A stretch of 64,000 nt of DNA from Pirellula sp. SH-Sr6A (GTDB taxonomy: Bacteria > Planctomycetota > Planctomycetia > Pirellulales > Pirellulaceae), in the NCBI RefSeq assembly GCF_001610875.1, contig NZ_CP011272.1:6181988-6245987 (forward strand). Direction: 5' to 3'. Within the stretch, counting starts at the first letter, position 1, and each line of letters begins with the position of its first letter. Below, piece after piece: positions 1 to 8,092 of the stretch. The position numbers were made by a program, and so were the translations under genes. The notes beneath the pieces are model-generated. The model made no database searches, was not told the origin of the DNA, and saw nothing but the letters and a program-made list of their open reading frames with translations.

Positions 1-20
1 CTCCCCGCGAAAAATCTAAG

Positions 21-69
21 AAGCGGCGAACGAACTCATTTTGAGAACGCTGGCCGCTTTTTCTTTTTG
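21..69 (+). terminator. Probable intrinsic terminator of a gene left of the window
   Basis: The arms AAGCGGC (21-27) and GCCGCTT (53-59) pair, and a smaller CTCA/TGAG stem sits in the loop. The right arm runs into a T-rich tract (58-69). This fits a Rho-independent terminator for a plus-strand gene ending before position 1. The loop is long, so it is probable rather than certain. Confidence 0.5.
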
Positions 70-155
70 TGCATCAGCCCATCGAGGTACGAGCTCGCGT
101 ATGCTGAAGAGTGCACAGGAGTGGTCGATGGAACTCATGCACGGGGGAAAACCAA

Positions 156-1448
156 ATGGGTAGGGTTCGCAGATTGATCGTAGGGGGTGGGGCGATTCTT
201 TGGTTCGGTTGGCATCTCTGTTCCAGTCAGAGCTTGCCTGCTGCATGCGCCGATCACGATGCTACTTGGAATGAGCTCATCACAACGCAAGGTCTCGAAG
301 CTTGCGTGAAGCATTTCGAAGTGGAGTCCAATAGGGATCCCTCGGATGAGTCGGCTCGATGTCTGTGGGGAATCACCCGAGTCCTCCACGCCGTCGAGGG
401 GCTCGGGCAATCCTGGTATCGCTTTGGCGTGCGAGATCAGTTCTATCTCGAGTCGGTTCCATTTTTTCGATTGCCGATTCCGAGCAACGCCGATCCAGAG
501 CTGGTCTCCTACGACAAGGTTCGCTTCGCCTTGGAAGAGTTTGCAAAGGAAATTGAATCCGCTCAAAAGGCGTTGGCTCAGCCGGCGGACTCTGACTTCA
601 AGCTCGTGTTGAAAATTGGAAAGGTGCAATTCGATTGGAACGATGACGACAAGCGGTCATCGGCAGAAACGTTCAAAGCGATGCTACAAGAGATTAGTCC
701 CGCCGCGCTTCGGACAGCTGGGGACGATATTGAAGTAGGAATCGATAGTGCGGATATCGCTTGGCTTCGTGGCTACTGCCATGTTCTCTTGGCGCTCAGT
801 GAGGTCGTGTTAGCACATGATCAGAAGGAGCTTTTTGAACGGTGCGGCCACTTGTTCTTTACCAAAATCGATAGCCCCTATTTGCTCACACAGTATCGGC
901 ATGCCGACGGAGGGTTCGACCCCGCCTTCATCAGCGACTTGATTGCAGCTATCCATCTATGTCGCTTCCCGTGTCGCGAGCCAGCGCGCATGCGAAAGGC
1001 GCATGATCACCTCCTCGCGATGGTGGAGGAAAGCCGGTTGTTTTGGAAGCTCGCGACCGAGGAGTCCGACAATGATCGGGAGTGGATCCCCAGTCCGACT
1101 CAAACTGGAATCTTGCAGGTACCTGTGAATCGGGAGCTGGTGAGGGGGTGGAACGCAGTCTTGAATGAATTAGAAGCGATCTTGAAGGGAGAAAAACTGG
1201 TTCCTTATTGGCGCATCTATCCAGAACGCGGAAGGAACAAGGGGCCTCTCGTCCCAGAGGAAGGAACGGGAATCAATGTTCGCCGGGTTTTCCTCGAACC
1301 CCGCGAATTCGACTTGGTTTTGATGGTCCAAGGTTCGGGGTGGGAAGTCTATTTGGAGGATGGGAAGCTCTCGACACCCCAAGCATGGGAGCAGCTGACG
1401 CGGGTATTCGGCGGTCGTTTTTTTGGCTTTGCGGCCTGGTTCAACTGA
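156..1448 (+). CDS. Secreted hypothetical protein, 430 aa
   Basis: I do not recognise the family. The start at 156 (MGRVRRL) has a purine-rich GGGGGAAA stretch just upstream and gives a basic N-terminus followed by a hydrophobic segment and an Ala-Cys-Ala region near residue 30, which looks like a signal peptide; an in-frame ATG at 111 would hide it. The rest is mixed helical sequence with tryptophan- and acid-rich stretches and no metal-binding or catalytic motif I can name. It lies 210 bp upstream of the DUF1549 gene on the same strand, so it may or may not belong to that unit. The reading frame is intact throughout and the long plus-strand frame makes a real gene very likely, but the function is unknown. 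Confidence 0.8.
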   Translation: MGRVRRLIVGGGAILWFGWHLCSSQSLPAACADHDATWNELITTQGLEACVKHFEVESNRDPSDESARCLWGITRVLHAVEGLGQSWYRFGVRDQFYLESVPFFRLPIPSNADPELVSYDKVRFALEEFAKEIESAQKALAQPADSDFKLVLKIGKVQFDWNDDDKRSSAETFKAMLQEISPAALRTAGDDIEVGIDSADIAWLRGYCHVLLALSEVVLAHDQKELFERCGHLFFTKIDSPYLLTQYRHADGGFDPAFISDLIAAIHLCRFPCREPARMRKAHDHLLAMVEESRLFWKLATEESDNDREWIPSPTQTGILQVPVNRELVRGWNAVLNELEAILKGEKLVPYWRIYPERGRNKGPLVPEEGTGINVRRVFLEPREFDLVLMVQGSGWEVYLEDGKLSTPQAWEQLTRVFGGRFFGFAAWFN

Positions 1449-1475
1449 AATGACATATGCTTGCTGTTAGCTAAG

Positions 1476-1495
1476 GATCTTGCGGGGTCAAGATC
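1476..1495 (+). terminator. Inverted repeat 28 bp after the first gene
   Basis: GATCTTG (1476-1482) and CAAGATC (1489-1495) are perfect complements around a 6-base loop. There is no T-run, so it could be a weak terminator or mRNA-stabilising hairpin. The rest of the 1449-1658 gap shows nothing I can name. Confidence 0.35.
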
Positions 1496-1658
1496 GGATC
1501 GATTGTATCGTTTGGGGGAGCTGGCCACTAAGGATCGCTCTTTGCGGGTTGATAGAATCGGGAAGATTATTAGGGAAACTGAGTACAATAAGCAGCAATT
1601 CCCTGCTTGAGCCCACAGAGAGTCGTCACTCTACCCTGTTCAGTTCTAGAGAAAGCAC

Positions 1659-3371
1659 ATGATGGCTTGGTCGCAGAATTGCCATTCCCTTGGATCCTCC
1701 GCGAATCGGTTTGCAATGCCTTTGGCTGCGTGGGTCGTGCTCGCGGGGACGTTCGTCCCTGGCGCGGTGGGAGCGGAAAAGCCGGGGGCGGTGACGTTGC
1801 CCCCTCAGGTCGAAAAAATTGACCTCGCGATGCAGGCAGGATGGGCGGATGCGGGTGTGAAACCTTCGCCGGTCGAGGACGAGCTTAAATGGTGCCGCCG
1901 CGTTTATTTGGATCTGATTGGACGGATACCCAGTTTCGAGGAATTGGCGGAATTCGCCAAAGACAAGGCTCCTTCGAAGAAACTGAACTTGGTTCAGAAG
2001 CTTTTGAACGACGATCGCTACACGGAAGAATATGCAAATCATTGGGGGACAGTTTGGACAAACGTTCTCATCGGTCGAAACGGCGGCATGGAAGATCGAA
2101 CGCTCACGGATCGTTCCGGTATGCAGAAGTACTTGCGAGATTGCTTTGCGAGAAATAAGCCTTACAACGACATGGTGTACGAATTGGTTACGGCCACGGG
2201 ATCGACAAAGCCTGGAACCGAGGGGTTCAATGGTGCGACGAATTTCTTGGCGATGAAAGTCAACGAGGAGGATGGAACGCAGGCTACTGCAGCGGTGTCT
2301 CGCATTTTCTTGGGATTGCAGGTTCAGTGCACGCAGTGCCATAACCATCCGTTCAATCAGTGGAAGCAACAGAAGTTTTGGGAGTTCAATGCTTTCTTTC
2401 GGCAAACCCGAGCGCTGCGAAAGTTTGTCGCGGGGACTCGGGATGTGGACCACGCTGAGTTGATTAATCAGGATTTTGCTGGAGAGGGGGGGCGTCCTGA
2501 TCAGGCGGAAATATATTTTCAGCTTCGCAATGGCTTGACGAAGGTTGCTTATCCCGTGTTCATCGATGGGACCGAAATCGGGAAGAGCGGATTTGTGGAG
2601 CAAGTCAATCGCCGTGAGGAGCTGGGGCAGCTCATGATGCAGAGTCCATTCTTGGACAAAGCGATTGTCAATCGAATGTGGTCCCACTTCCTGGGCTATG
2701 GCTTTACGAAGCCGATCGACGATCTTGGTCCGCACAGCCCGACCTCATTTCCCGAATTGTTTGAGGAGCTTTCGAGTGATTTTCGGAACACGAGTTACGA
2801 CCTCAAGCAATTGATGGTGTGGATCACCATGTCGCAACCTTATCAGCTATCGTCGCGCATGACGAGCAACAACGAGACAGATGACCCGAGCCAGGGAGAG
2901 ACACCCAAGTTTTCGCACTTCTATACTCGGCAGATGAGTGCTGAGCAGTTGTTTCAATCTTTAGCGGTAGCAACCCAGGCCAATCGCAAGGGGAGCTTGG
3001 AGGAGCAAGCGCGTCGTCGCGACGAATGGATGAAGCAGTTTGTGGTTGCATTCGGAACCGACGAAGGAGACGAGACCACGACCTTCAATGGCTCGATCCC
3101 CCAGAGTTTGATGATGTTCAATGGGGAATTGATTCGAGAAGCGATTTCGACAGATCCGGGGAGTTGGCTCGGATCGATTGCTCAGCAGAAAGGGAGTGTC
3201 GCGGAGAAAGTCCAGATCCTGTTTTTGACGGGTCTGGGTAGGCGGCCTCGCAGCGAAGAGCTTTCCATAGCCAATCAGCTTTTGGTAGCCCGAAAGAATG
3301 ATATGGGAGGCATGTTACAAGATATGTGGTGGGCGATTCTGAACAGCAACGAGTTCATATTCAATCACTAA
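1659..3371 (+). CDS. DUF1549/DUF1553 planctomycete cytochrome-like protein, 570 aa
   Basis: Secreted or membrane-associated protein of the planctomycete PSCyt2 (DUF1549) plus PSD1 (DUF1553) type, whose biochemical role is not established. The N-terminus has a hydrophobic stretch (about residues 19-38, ending in GAVGAE) that reads as a signal peptide. DUF1549 covers roughly residues 50-260 and includes the haem-like motif C224-T-Q-C227-H228 followed by NHPF. DUF1553 follows at about 310-565, with the characteristic NRMWSHFLGYG stretch. There is no N-terminal PSCyt1 domain, unlike the 1070-residue relative at 25810-29022. The DUF1501 gene starts 117 bp downstream, the usual partner of this family. 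Start chosen at the first of two adjacent ATGs; the second (1662) is equally possible. Confidence 0.9.
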   Translation: MMAWSQNCHSLGSSANRFAMPLAAWVVLAGTFVPGAVGAEKPGAVTLPPQVEKIDLAMQAGWADAGVKPSPVEDELKWCRRVYLDLIGRIPSFEELAEFAKDKAPSKKLNLVQKLLNDDRYTEEYANHWGTVWTNVLIGRNGGMEDRTLTDRSGMQKYLRDCFARNKPYNDMVYELVTATGSTKPGTEGFNGATNFLAMKVNEEDGTQATAAVSRIFLGLQVQCTQCHNHPFNQWKQQKFWEFNAFFRQTRALRKFVAGTRDVDHAELINQDFAGEGGRPDQAEIYFQLRNGLTKVAYPVFIDGTEIGKSGFVEQVNRREELGQLMMQSPFLDKAIVNRMWSHFLGYGFTKPIDDLGPHSPTSFPELFEELSSDFRNTSYDLKQLMVWITMSQPYQLSSRMTSNNETDDPSQGETPKFSHFYTRQMSAEQLFQSLAVATQANRKGSLEEQARRRDEWMKQFVVAFGTDEGDETTTFNGSIPQSLMMFNGELIREAISTDPGSWLGSIAQQKGSVAEKVQILFLTGLGRRPRSEELSIANQLLVARKNDMGGMLQDMWWAILNSNEFIFNH

Positions 3372-3488
3372 CGGGTCCGTTCGGGCCTCACCGTACCGAG
3401 AAGATACTTCTAAGTCTCATCATCTAATCAGAAATCTAGTCAGCGAAGGTAGTTACTTATGTGGTCACGATTTGCAACACCGGTTGGG

Positions 3489-4733
3489 ATGAATCGTCGG
3501 CACTTCATGTCGCACATGGCTGGAGCCGCGACGATGATGGGAGCTTCGTTGTCATTAGGCCATTCGCTGCGAGTCCACGCAGATACGCTGAAGAAGAATC
3601 GCAAGTCTTGCGTGTTGTTGTGGATGGGAGGCGGTCCAAGCTCGATGGACATATGGGACTTAAAGCCGGGTACCGATAATGGCGGACCGTTTAAGACCAT
3701 TTCCACATCGGGGGATGTTGAGATCTGTGAACATATGCCGTTGATGGCAAAGCAAATGCATCACATGGCGATCGTTCGATCGATGAGCACGCGCGAAGCC
3801 GACCACAACCGAGGCAGGTATTACATGCACACCGGATATGTGCCTGACGCGAATGTGGATTATCCAAGTTATGGTGCGGTGATTGCGCATGAGTTGATGG
3901 TCCAGCGGCCGGAATTGGAGATTCCTCCTTTCGTTTCCGTTGGTGGCGCGAGCGAAGGGCCTGGATTCTTAGGGATGTCCTGGGCACCGTTCAGTGTTTC
4001 TAGCAACGGCCGTGTTCGCAATTTGGAGATGAGTTTGGCAAAGGATCGACTGATGCAGCGCCAGATTGCATTGAAGACGATCGAAGACTCGTTTATTGGT
4101 CAGAAGCGGGGAGGTGTTGTCGAAGACCACCGCAAGGTTTTGGGCAAGACCTTTGATTTGTTGACCAGCGCGCAGATGCAGGCGTTCGAGGTGGACAAAG
4201 AGCCTAAGGAAGTGAAGGAGAAGTACGGCGAGAACAACTTCGGCCAAGGATGTTTGCTGGCCCGGAGGTTGGTGGAGGCGGGCGTTCCGTTCGTGGAAGT
4301 CGATTTGGGTGGTTGGGACAATCATCAAGGCATCTTTAGGACTCTCGAAAATGATCGCTTGCCCGTATTGGACCGGGCCATGGCTTCTCTCACTGAAGAC
4401 CTCGAGCAGAGGGGATTGCTGCAAGACACGGTTATTGTTTGGATGGGTGAGTTCGGAAGAACGCCGCGAATCAATGCGGACGCAGGGCGAGATCACTGGG
4501 CGAGGGCTTGGAGCGTGGTCGTCGGGGGCGGTGGGATCAAGGGGGGGCAGGCTGTTGGGGGAACCAACGAAGATGGAACCGAAATCACTGGAGATCCGTA
4601 TTCCTCGGAAGACCTCATGGCTTCCGTTTGTCACGCATTAGGAATATCCTTGGAGACGACCTTTACGAGCAAGAGCGGTCGTCCCATGAAGATTGCCAAT
4701 AGTGGCAAGATTATCAAAGACCTATTTACCTAA
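3489..4733 (+). CDS. DUF1501 family protein with Tat-type signal, 414 aa
   Basis: Member of the DUF1501 family (alkaline-phosphatase/sulfatase-like fold by family knowledge), almost always encoded beside DUF1549/DUF1553 proteins in planctomycetes. The start at 3489 places the twin-arginine sequence MNRRHFMSHMAG at the very N-terminus, followed by an Ala/Gly-rich hydrophobic stretch and a likely cleavage site after VHA; an ATG at 3459 would add ten residues. Typical motifs are visible: WMGGGPSSMDIWDLKPG near residue 45, and GEFGRTPRIN followed by GRDHW in the last third. The sigma factor gene begins 11 bp after the stop, suggesting one transcript. The exact substrate is unknown. Confidence 0.92.
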   Translation: MNRRHFMSHMAGAATMMGASLSLGHSLRVHADTLKKNRKSCVLLWMGGGPSSMDIWDLKPGTDNGGPFKTISTSGDVEICEHMPLMAKQMHHMAIVRSMSTREADHNRGRYYMHTGYVPDANVDYPSYGAVIAHELMVQRPELEIPPFVSVGGASEGPGFLGMSWAPFSVSSNGRVRNLEMSLAKDRLMQRQIALKTIEDSFIGQKRGGVVEDHRKVLGKTFDLLTSAQMQAFEVDKEPKEVKEKYGENNFGQGCLLARRLVEAGVPFVEVDLGGWDNHQGIFRTLENDRLPVLDRAMASLTEDLEQRGLLQDTVIVWMGEFGRTPRINADAGRDHWARAWSVVVGGGGIKGGQAVGGTNEDGTEITGDPYSSEDLMASVCHALGISLETTFTSKSGRPMKIANSGKIIKDLFT

Positions 4734-4744
4734 TCGGGGATCCT

Positions 4745-5284
4745 TTGACGAGCGAACCCTTCACCTCGCAAGAATCCGAAAACGCCCTCGAACCCGAGCA
4801 ACTCATTCAAGAGTTTCAAGCATCGGTCTGGAGGTACTTGCGCGCGATGGGTTGTGAGCAATCCTTGGCCGATGACTTAACCCAGGAAACTTTTATCGCT
4901 GTTTTGAGGCGGCCGTTTGTCCAGATCAGTCCATCGGCGACTGCGAGTTACTTGCGACGTGTTGCATATCACTTGCTGGTTACCTATCGCCGAAAACATC
5001 GGAGAATGACCACGACCGATGCGATGGATGCGCTGGATGAGCAGTGGGTCCGTTGGGCAGGAGAGGAAGGTCGTGGAGGTGAAGTCTTTGATGCGCTCGC
5101 CGAGTGTTTTTCGAGGCTTACGGCCCGTGCCCAATTATCCTTGAAGATGCGATTTAGCGAGGATGCCACACGGGAGAGCATCGCACAGACGCTCGGTATC
5201 ACCGAGCATGGCGCAAAAAACTTAATGCAGCGTGCCAAAGCACAGCTGAGGCAATGTATGGACGGGAAACTACAAGGTGGCTAA
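4745..5284 (+). CDS. ECF-type RNA polymerase sigma factor, 179 aa
   Basis: Small group 4 (ECF) sigma factor made of region 2 (about residues 25-80; the segment around LADDLTQETFIAVLRR is the classic core-binding helix) and region 4 (about 125-172; SIAQTLGITEHGAKNLMQRAKAQLR is the -35 recognition helix-turn-helix). No extra C-terminal domain is present. The start is a TTG at 4745, since no ATG precedes region 2. The gene sits 11 bp after the DUF1501 gene and its stop overlaps the next gene by 8 bp. That arrangement suggests the downstream membrane protein controls it, as anti-sigma genes usually do, but this is inference. Target promoters are not identifiable here. Confidence 0.93.
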   Translation: MTSEPFTSQESENALEPEQLIQEFQASVWRYLRAMGCEQSLADDLTQETFIAVLRRPFVQISPSATASYLRRVAYHLLVTYRRKHRRMTTTDAMDALDEQWVRWAGEEGRGGEVFDALAECFSRLTARAQLSLKMRFSEDATRESIAQTLGITEHGAKNLMQRAKAQLRQCMDGKLQGG

Positions 5285-7514
5285 GAATCCATTTGATCCA
5301 GAGCGAAACGGAAAGCCCTTCCCGCCGTCCCGGGCAGGGGAGTTCATGCTCAATTCGCTATTAAGGGACCTGCTCCAGGGAAATACCCCCCCCGACTTGG
5401 AGCAGCGCATTCTGCTCAAGCTTCGAGCCAAGCAGATGGGCTTGGTCGAGCCCCCTCCCGCCAGCCGTCGAAGGCCGATTTATAGTGATGACGTTCTTGA
5501 TGAGGCATTGGGGGCAGCTCAAGCCGATGTCGAATTCGTCTCAGACGGACAGTTCAAGACGGTCCTGCAGGCGCGACGTCGCGGGAGCCTTGCTCAAGAA
5601 CCGGATATGCTGCGGGTCCATCCGCGTCCCTGGGAGTATCGTTGGGTTCGGCGGAGTGCTGCGCTGTTGACTTTGGCGGCGTCTTGCGCTGGCATTTGGT
5701 TAGGATATGAAGCACTTCTATCCAGTCGAACCACTGAAAATGACGTCGTATCGCTCGATACTCCTCAGCTTCCCTCGATGACCAAGCAGGATGAAACCAA
5801 CCAAGAAGGCGAGGGAGATCGCAGTTCCCCTGTAGAAACGAACAATGCGATTGTCGCTGCACCGCCAGCACGTTCGGAACAGGTCCCCCCGATTGAATCG
5901 TCGAGGGAGAACGAGGACCGGTTCAAGTGGGTTGTGACCCTGCCGCAACCTTCTGCGATTCCCTCGCCTGCGTTGACCAAGATCGTCGATGCGCAGCTTG
6001 ACCAGGTTTGGAAGCGAGTCGGAGTCGAGGTTCGAAAAGAGCCAATAGGTGAATCATGGATGCATCGAGTCTCGTTGGCCGCCGTAGGGCGAATGCCGAC
6101 CGCGGCGGAGCGTGAGGCGTTTCGAGCTGACAAGGGAGTCGACCGAACGGAACGCTTCGTGAACCGTCTGATCGAATCCGAGGAGTTCACCATCCATTGG
6201 AGTCGGATGCTCGCCGAGCATTATTTGGGGACCGAGCTGCATTCGCTCAAAAGTCAGCCCGCTGCCTTGCAGCAATTCGTGGACTGGATTCAAGAGGGGT
6301 TGGCTAAGGATCGCCGGATCCAGCAGTTGGAATCCACCTTGGCGTTGGAGAGAAACCAAGTCGCCGAGAGCTGGTCGGATTATTGGTGGAACGACATCAT
6401 GATGCGTGAGTCCGCCATCGCAGGTGACATGGAAAAGAATTCCAAGATCAAACGTCGATTCAGTTCTTTGGATGCTCCGATCGTTGGAGTGGCTGCGAGT
6501 CTTTTACACCGCAGCGGTAACACGTTGGTGGCATGTACCCAGTGCCATGCGGCGAACGATCGGGCGCTGTCGAACTGGGGAAATGATTCGATGGTGAAGT
6601 CCGATTTGTTCTGGAGCTTCCCGGCCGAACTCACGAAGGTATCTGCTCGCCGAAAGCCGTCTGCCGCGAGGAATGCTTCCAACGAGAATGATACTTTTTT
6701 CTATGAAGACCCGGCGGGAAAGATGGTCATGGCAGAGCCGGGGCTCCCCATTGACGATGTAGACTCGAGTAAACGAATCAAGATCGCCGATTGGCTGGAG
6801 CAGTCTCGTGACGCGCGAGCCGGTTTGGTCGAGCTCGTCTGGTCGAAGATTTTTCATCAACCCTTGGTACCTGCATTTGGCCTGACAGAGTCGGAAGCGT
6901 CCGAGGAACGCACGGATCTCCGATCCCTTCTTTGCAGTCAATTGCAAGCCAATGGCAGCGTCCGAGATTTGGTCGCGTCCCTTCTTTTGACCGATGCCAT
7001 GAGGACTCCGGAAGCCAAGCCGACGGCAAGTTGGTATCTCCAAGCCAGCGACGAGTTGCTCACCGAATACCATCGCCGATCGAGGTTGTTTGCTTTCGTA
7101 CCGTCCGTGGCACTGACTACCTCCCAATCGGCTCGTCATACCGCGAGCGAAGTTGCAAAATGGGTTGTGCCGAACAACGGCCGATCGGATGGTTCGCTCC
7201 TGGCGCAGGCGGACGTCAATAAGTCCAATGGAATTGGTTCCTCGAAGCCTTTGTCGATGCAAATGTCCGACGAACAGCTCTTGTACTTGCTTTCCGTTGC
7301 GAAGCCGTACGCGAAGCTAGAAGAGTTTGTCGAACGCGTTGCGAAGCCAGGGTTGGAATGGAACGACCAGGTGAACCACTTGTATTTATTGATGGATGGA
7401 CGGTTTCCGAATCGGATCGAGCGAACGGATGCGTCCCGTTTCTACGAGTTCACGGGTGGTGATGCAAAGCAAGCACTAAGGCTCCTCGCCATCAGCCGTC
7501 ATGGAAGCTACTAA
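5277..7514 (+). CDS. Membrane-anchored DUF1549-like protein, candidate redox anti-sigma factor, 745 aa
   Basis: A GTG start at 5277 overlaps the ECF sigma gene by 8 bp. The order is: a cytoplasmic-looking N-terminal region (about 1-125) rich in charged residues; one hydrophobic helix (about 128-148, around LLTLAASCAGIWLGY); a low-complexity linker (about 150-220); then a DUF1549-like region starting with ALTKIVDAQLDQVWKR and containing C420-T-Q-C423-H424. The C-terminal part resembles a reduced DUF1553 region. A single-pass topology with a cytoplasmic segment encoded directly after a sigma factor is the layout of an anti-sigma factor, here joined to a possible haem-binding extracytoplasmic domain. 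I see no zinc-type anti-sigma motif (HxxxCxxC) in the N-terminus, so the regulatory role is unproven. Confidence 0.85.
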   Translation: MAKNPFDPERNGKPFPPSRAGEFMLNSLLRDLLQGNTPPDLEQRILLKLRAKQMGLVEPPPASRRRPIYSDDVLDEALGAAQADVEFVSDGQFKTVLQARRRGSLAQEPDMLRVHPRPWEYRWVRRSAALLTLAASCAGIWLGYEALLSSRTTENDVVSLDTPQLPSMTKQDETNQEGEGDRSSPVETNNAIVAAPPARSEQVPPIESSRENEDRFKWVVTLPQPSAIPSPALTKIVDAQLDQVWKRVGVEVRKEPIGESWMHRVSLAAVGRMPTAAEREAFRADKGVDRTERFVNRLIESEEFTIHWSRMLAEHYLGTELHSLKSQPAALQQFVDWIQEGLAKDRRIQQLESTLALERNQVAESWSDYWWNDIMMRESAIAGDMEKNSKIKRRFSSLDAPIVGVAASLLHRSGNTLVACTQCHAANDRALSNWGNDSMVKSDLFWSFPAELTKVSARRKPSAARNASNENDTFFYEDPAGKMVMAEPGLPIDDVDSSKRIKIADWLEQSRDARAGLVELVWSKIFHQPLVPAFGLTESEASEERTDLRSLLCSQLQANGSVRDLVASLLLTDAMRTPEAKPTASWYLQASDELLTEYHRRSRLFAFVPSVALTTSQSARHTASEVAKWVVPNNGRSDGSLLAQADVNKSNGIGSSKPLSMQMSDEQLLYLLSVAKPYAKLEEFVERVAKPGLEWNDQVNHLYLLMDGRFPNRIERTDASRFYEFTGGDAKQALRLLAISRHGSY

Positions 7515-7580
7515 GCGGAAGGCAATGAAACGGACTCGTGATGTTCGTCAGCGGTCTGGCGTCCTGCTGCCGACTGGCGA

Positions 7581-8090
7581 TTATCGTCGCTGAACAACCG
7601 TCTGCACCGGTGTGGCGGCTCGAAGCGTTTGGTAGATCACGCAATAGCGCTCGGTAAGAGAAACGAGTTTGTCGATCGACTCGGATGGCTCCGAGCTTTC
7701 GATGATGAATTCGAGCTCGACGGAAGTGATCCCGACCGGTGCCGATCGATCGACACCGAGTGTCCCTCGAAAATCCATCGTTGCACTAGCTTGGATTTGG
7801 CAGGATTGAATTCGCAGTTCCATATTTGTCGCGACCGCCCCAAGAGTAACACCGGCGCAGGCGACCAATGCCTCCAATAGGATCTCCACGCTGCACGCTT
7901 CGTTCCCGGTTCCTCCTGCGGCTCGATGCAATCCCGCAGTGATCATTCCACTGGGAGAGGGGACAACACACTGTTGGTCCCCAACCTTCGCTTCGCCCAT
8001 AGCGATCATGCTGACGATCGCGGTTTCTGGATGGGCTCGATAACCTTCTTTGAGAGGTGCTTGGATTGCTTTTAGTTCTTGGAGATTCAT
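7581..8090 (-). CDS. OsmC/Ohr family protein, 169 aa
   Basis: OsmC-like protein. The family reduces organic hydroperoxides with two conserved cysteines, and both are present: C78 in ALVACAGVTLGAVA and C150 in TERYCVIYQTL, at the family's usual spacing. It resembles the general OsmC group more than Ohr, which cannot be settled by eye. It is encoded immediately after the AI-2E/PerM-like gene (2 bp gap), so the two are probably co-transcribed. It is convergent with the gene ending at 7514; the 66 bp between them holds no clear terminator. Confidence 0.9.
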   Translation of the reverse strand: MNLQELKAIQAPLKEGYRAHPETAIVSMIAMGEAKVGDQQCVVPSPSGMITAGLHRAAGGTGNEACSVEILLEALVACAGVTLGAVATNMELRIQSCQIQASATMDFRGTLGVDRSAPVGITSVELEFIIESSEPSESIDKLVSLTERYCVIYQTLRAATPVQTVVQRR

Positions 8091-8092
8091 CG

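Noticed and set aside
1626-2735. Long open frame on the minus strand (369 aa)
   Set aside because: It is antisense to the DUF1549 gene and its translation is rich in Arg, His and Ser with no motif; a shadow of the plus-strand codon pattern.
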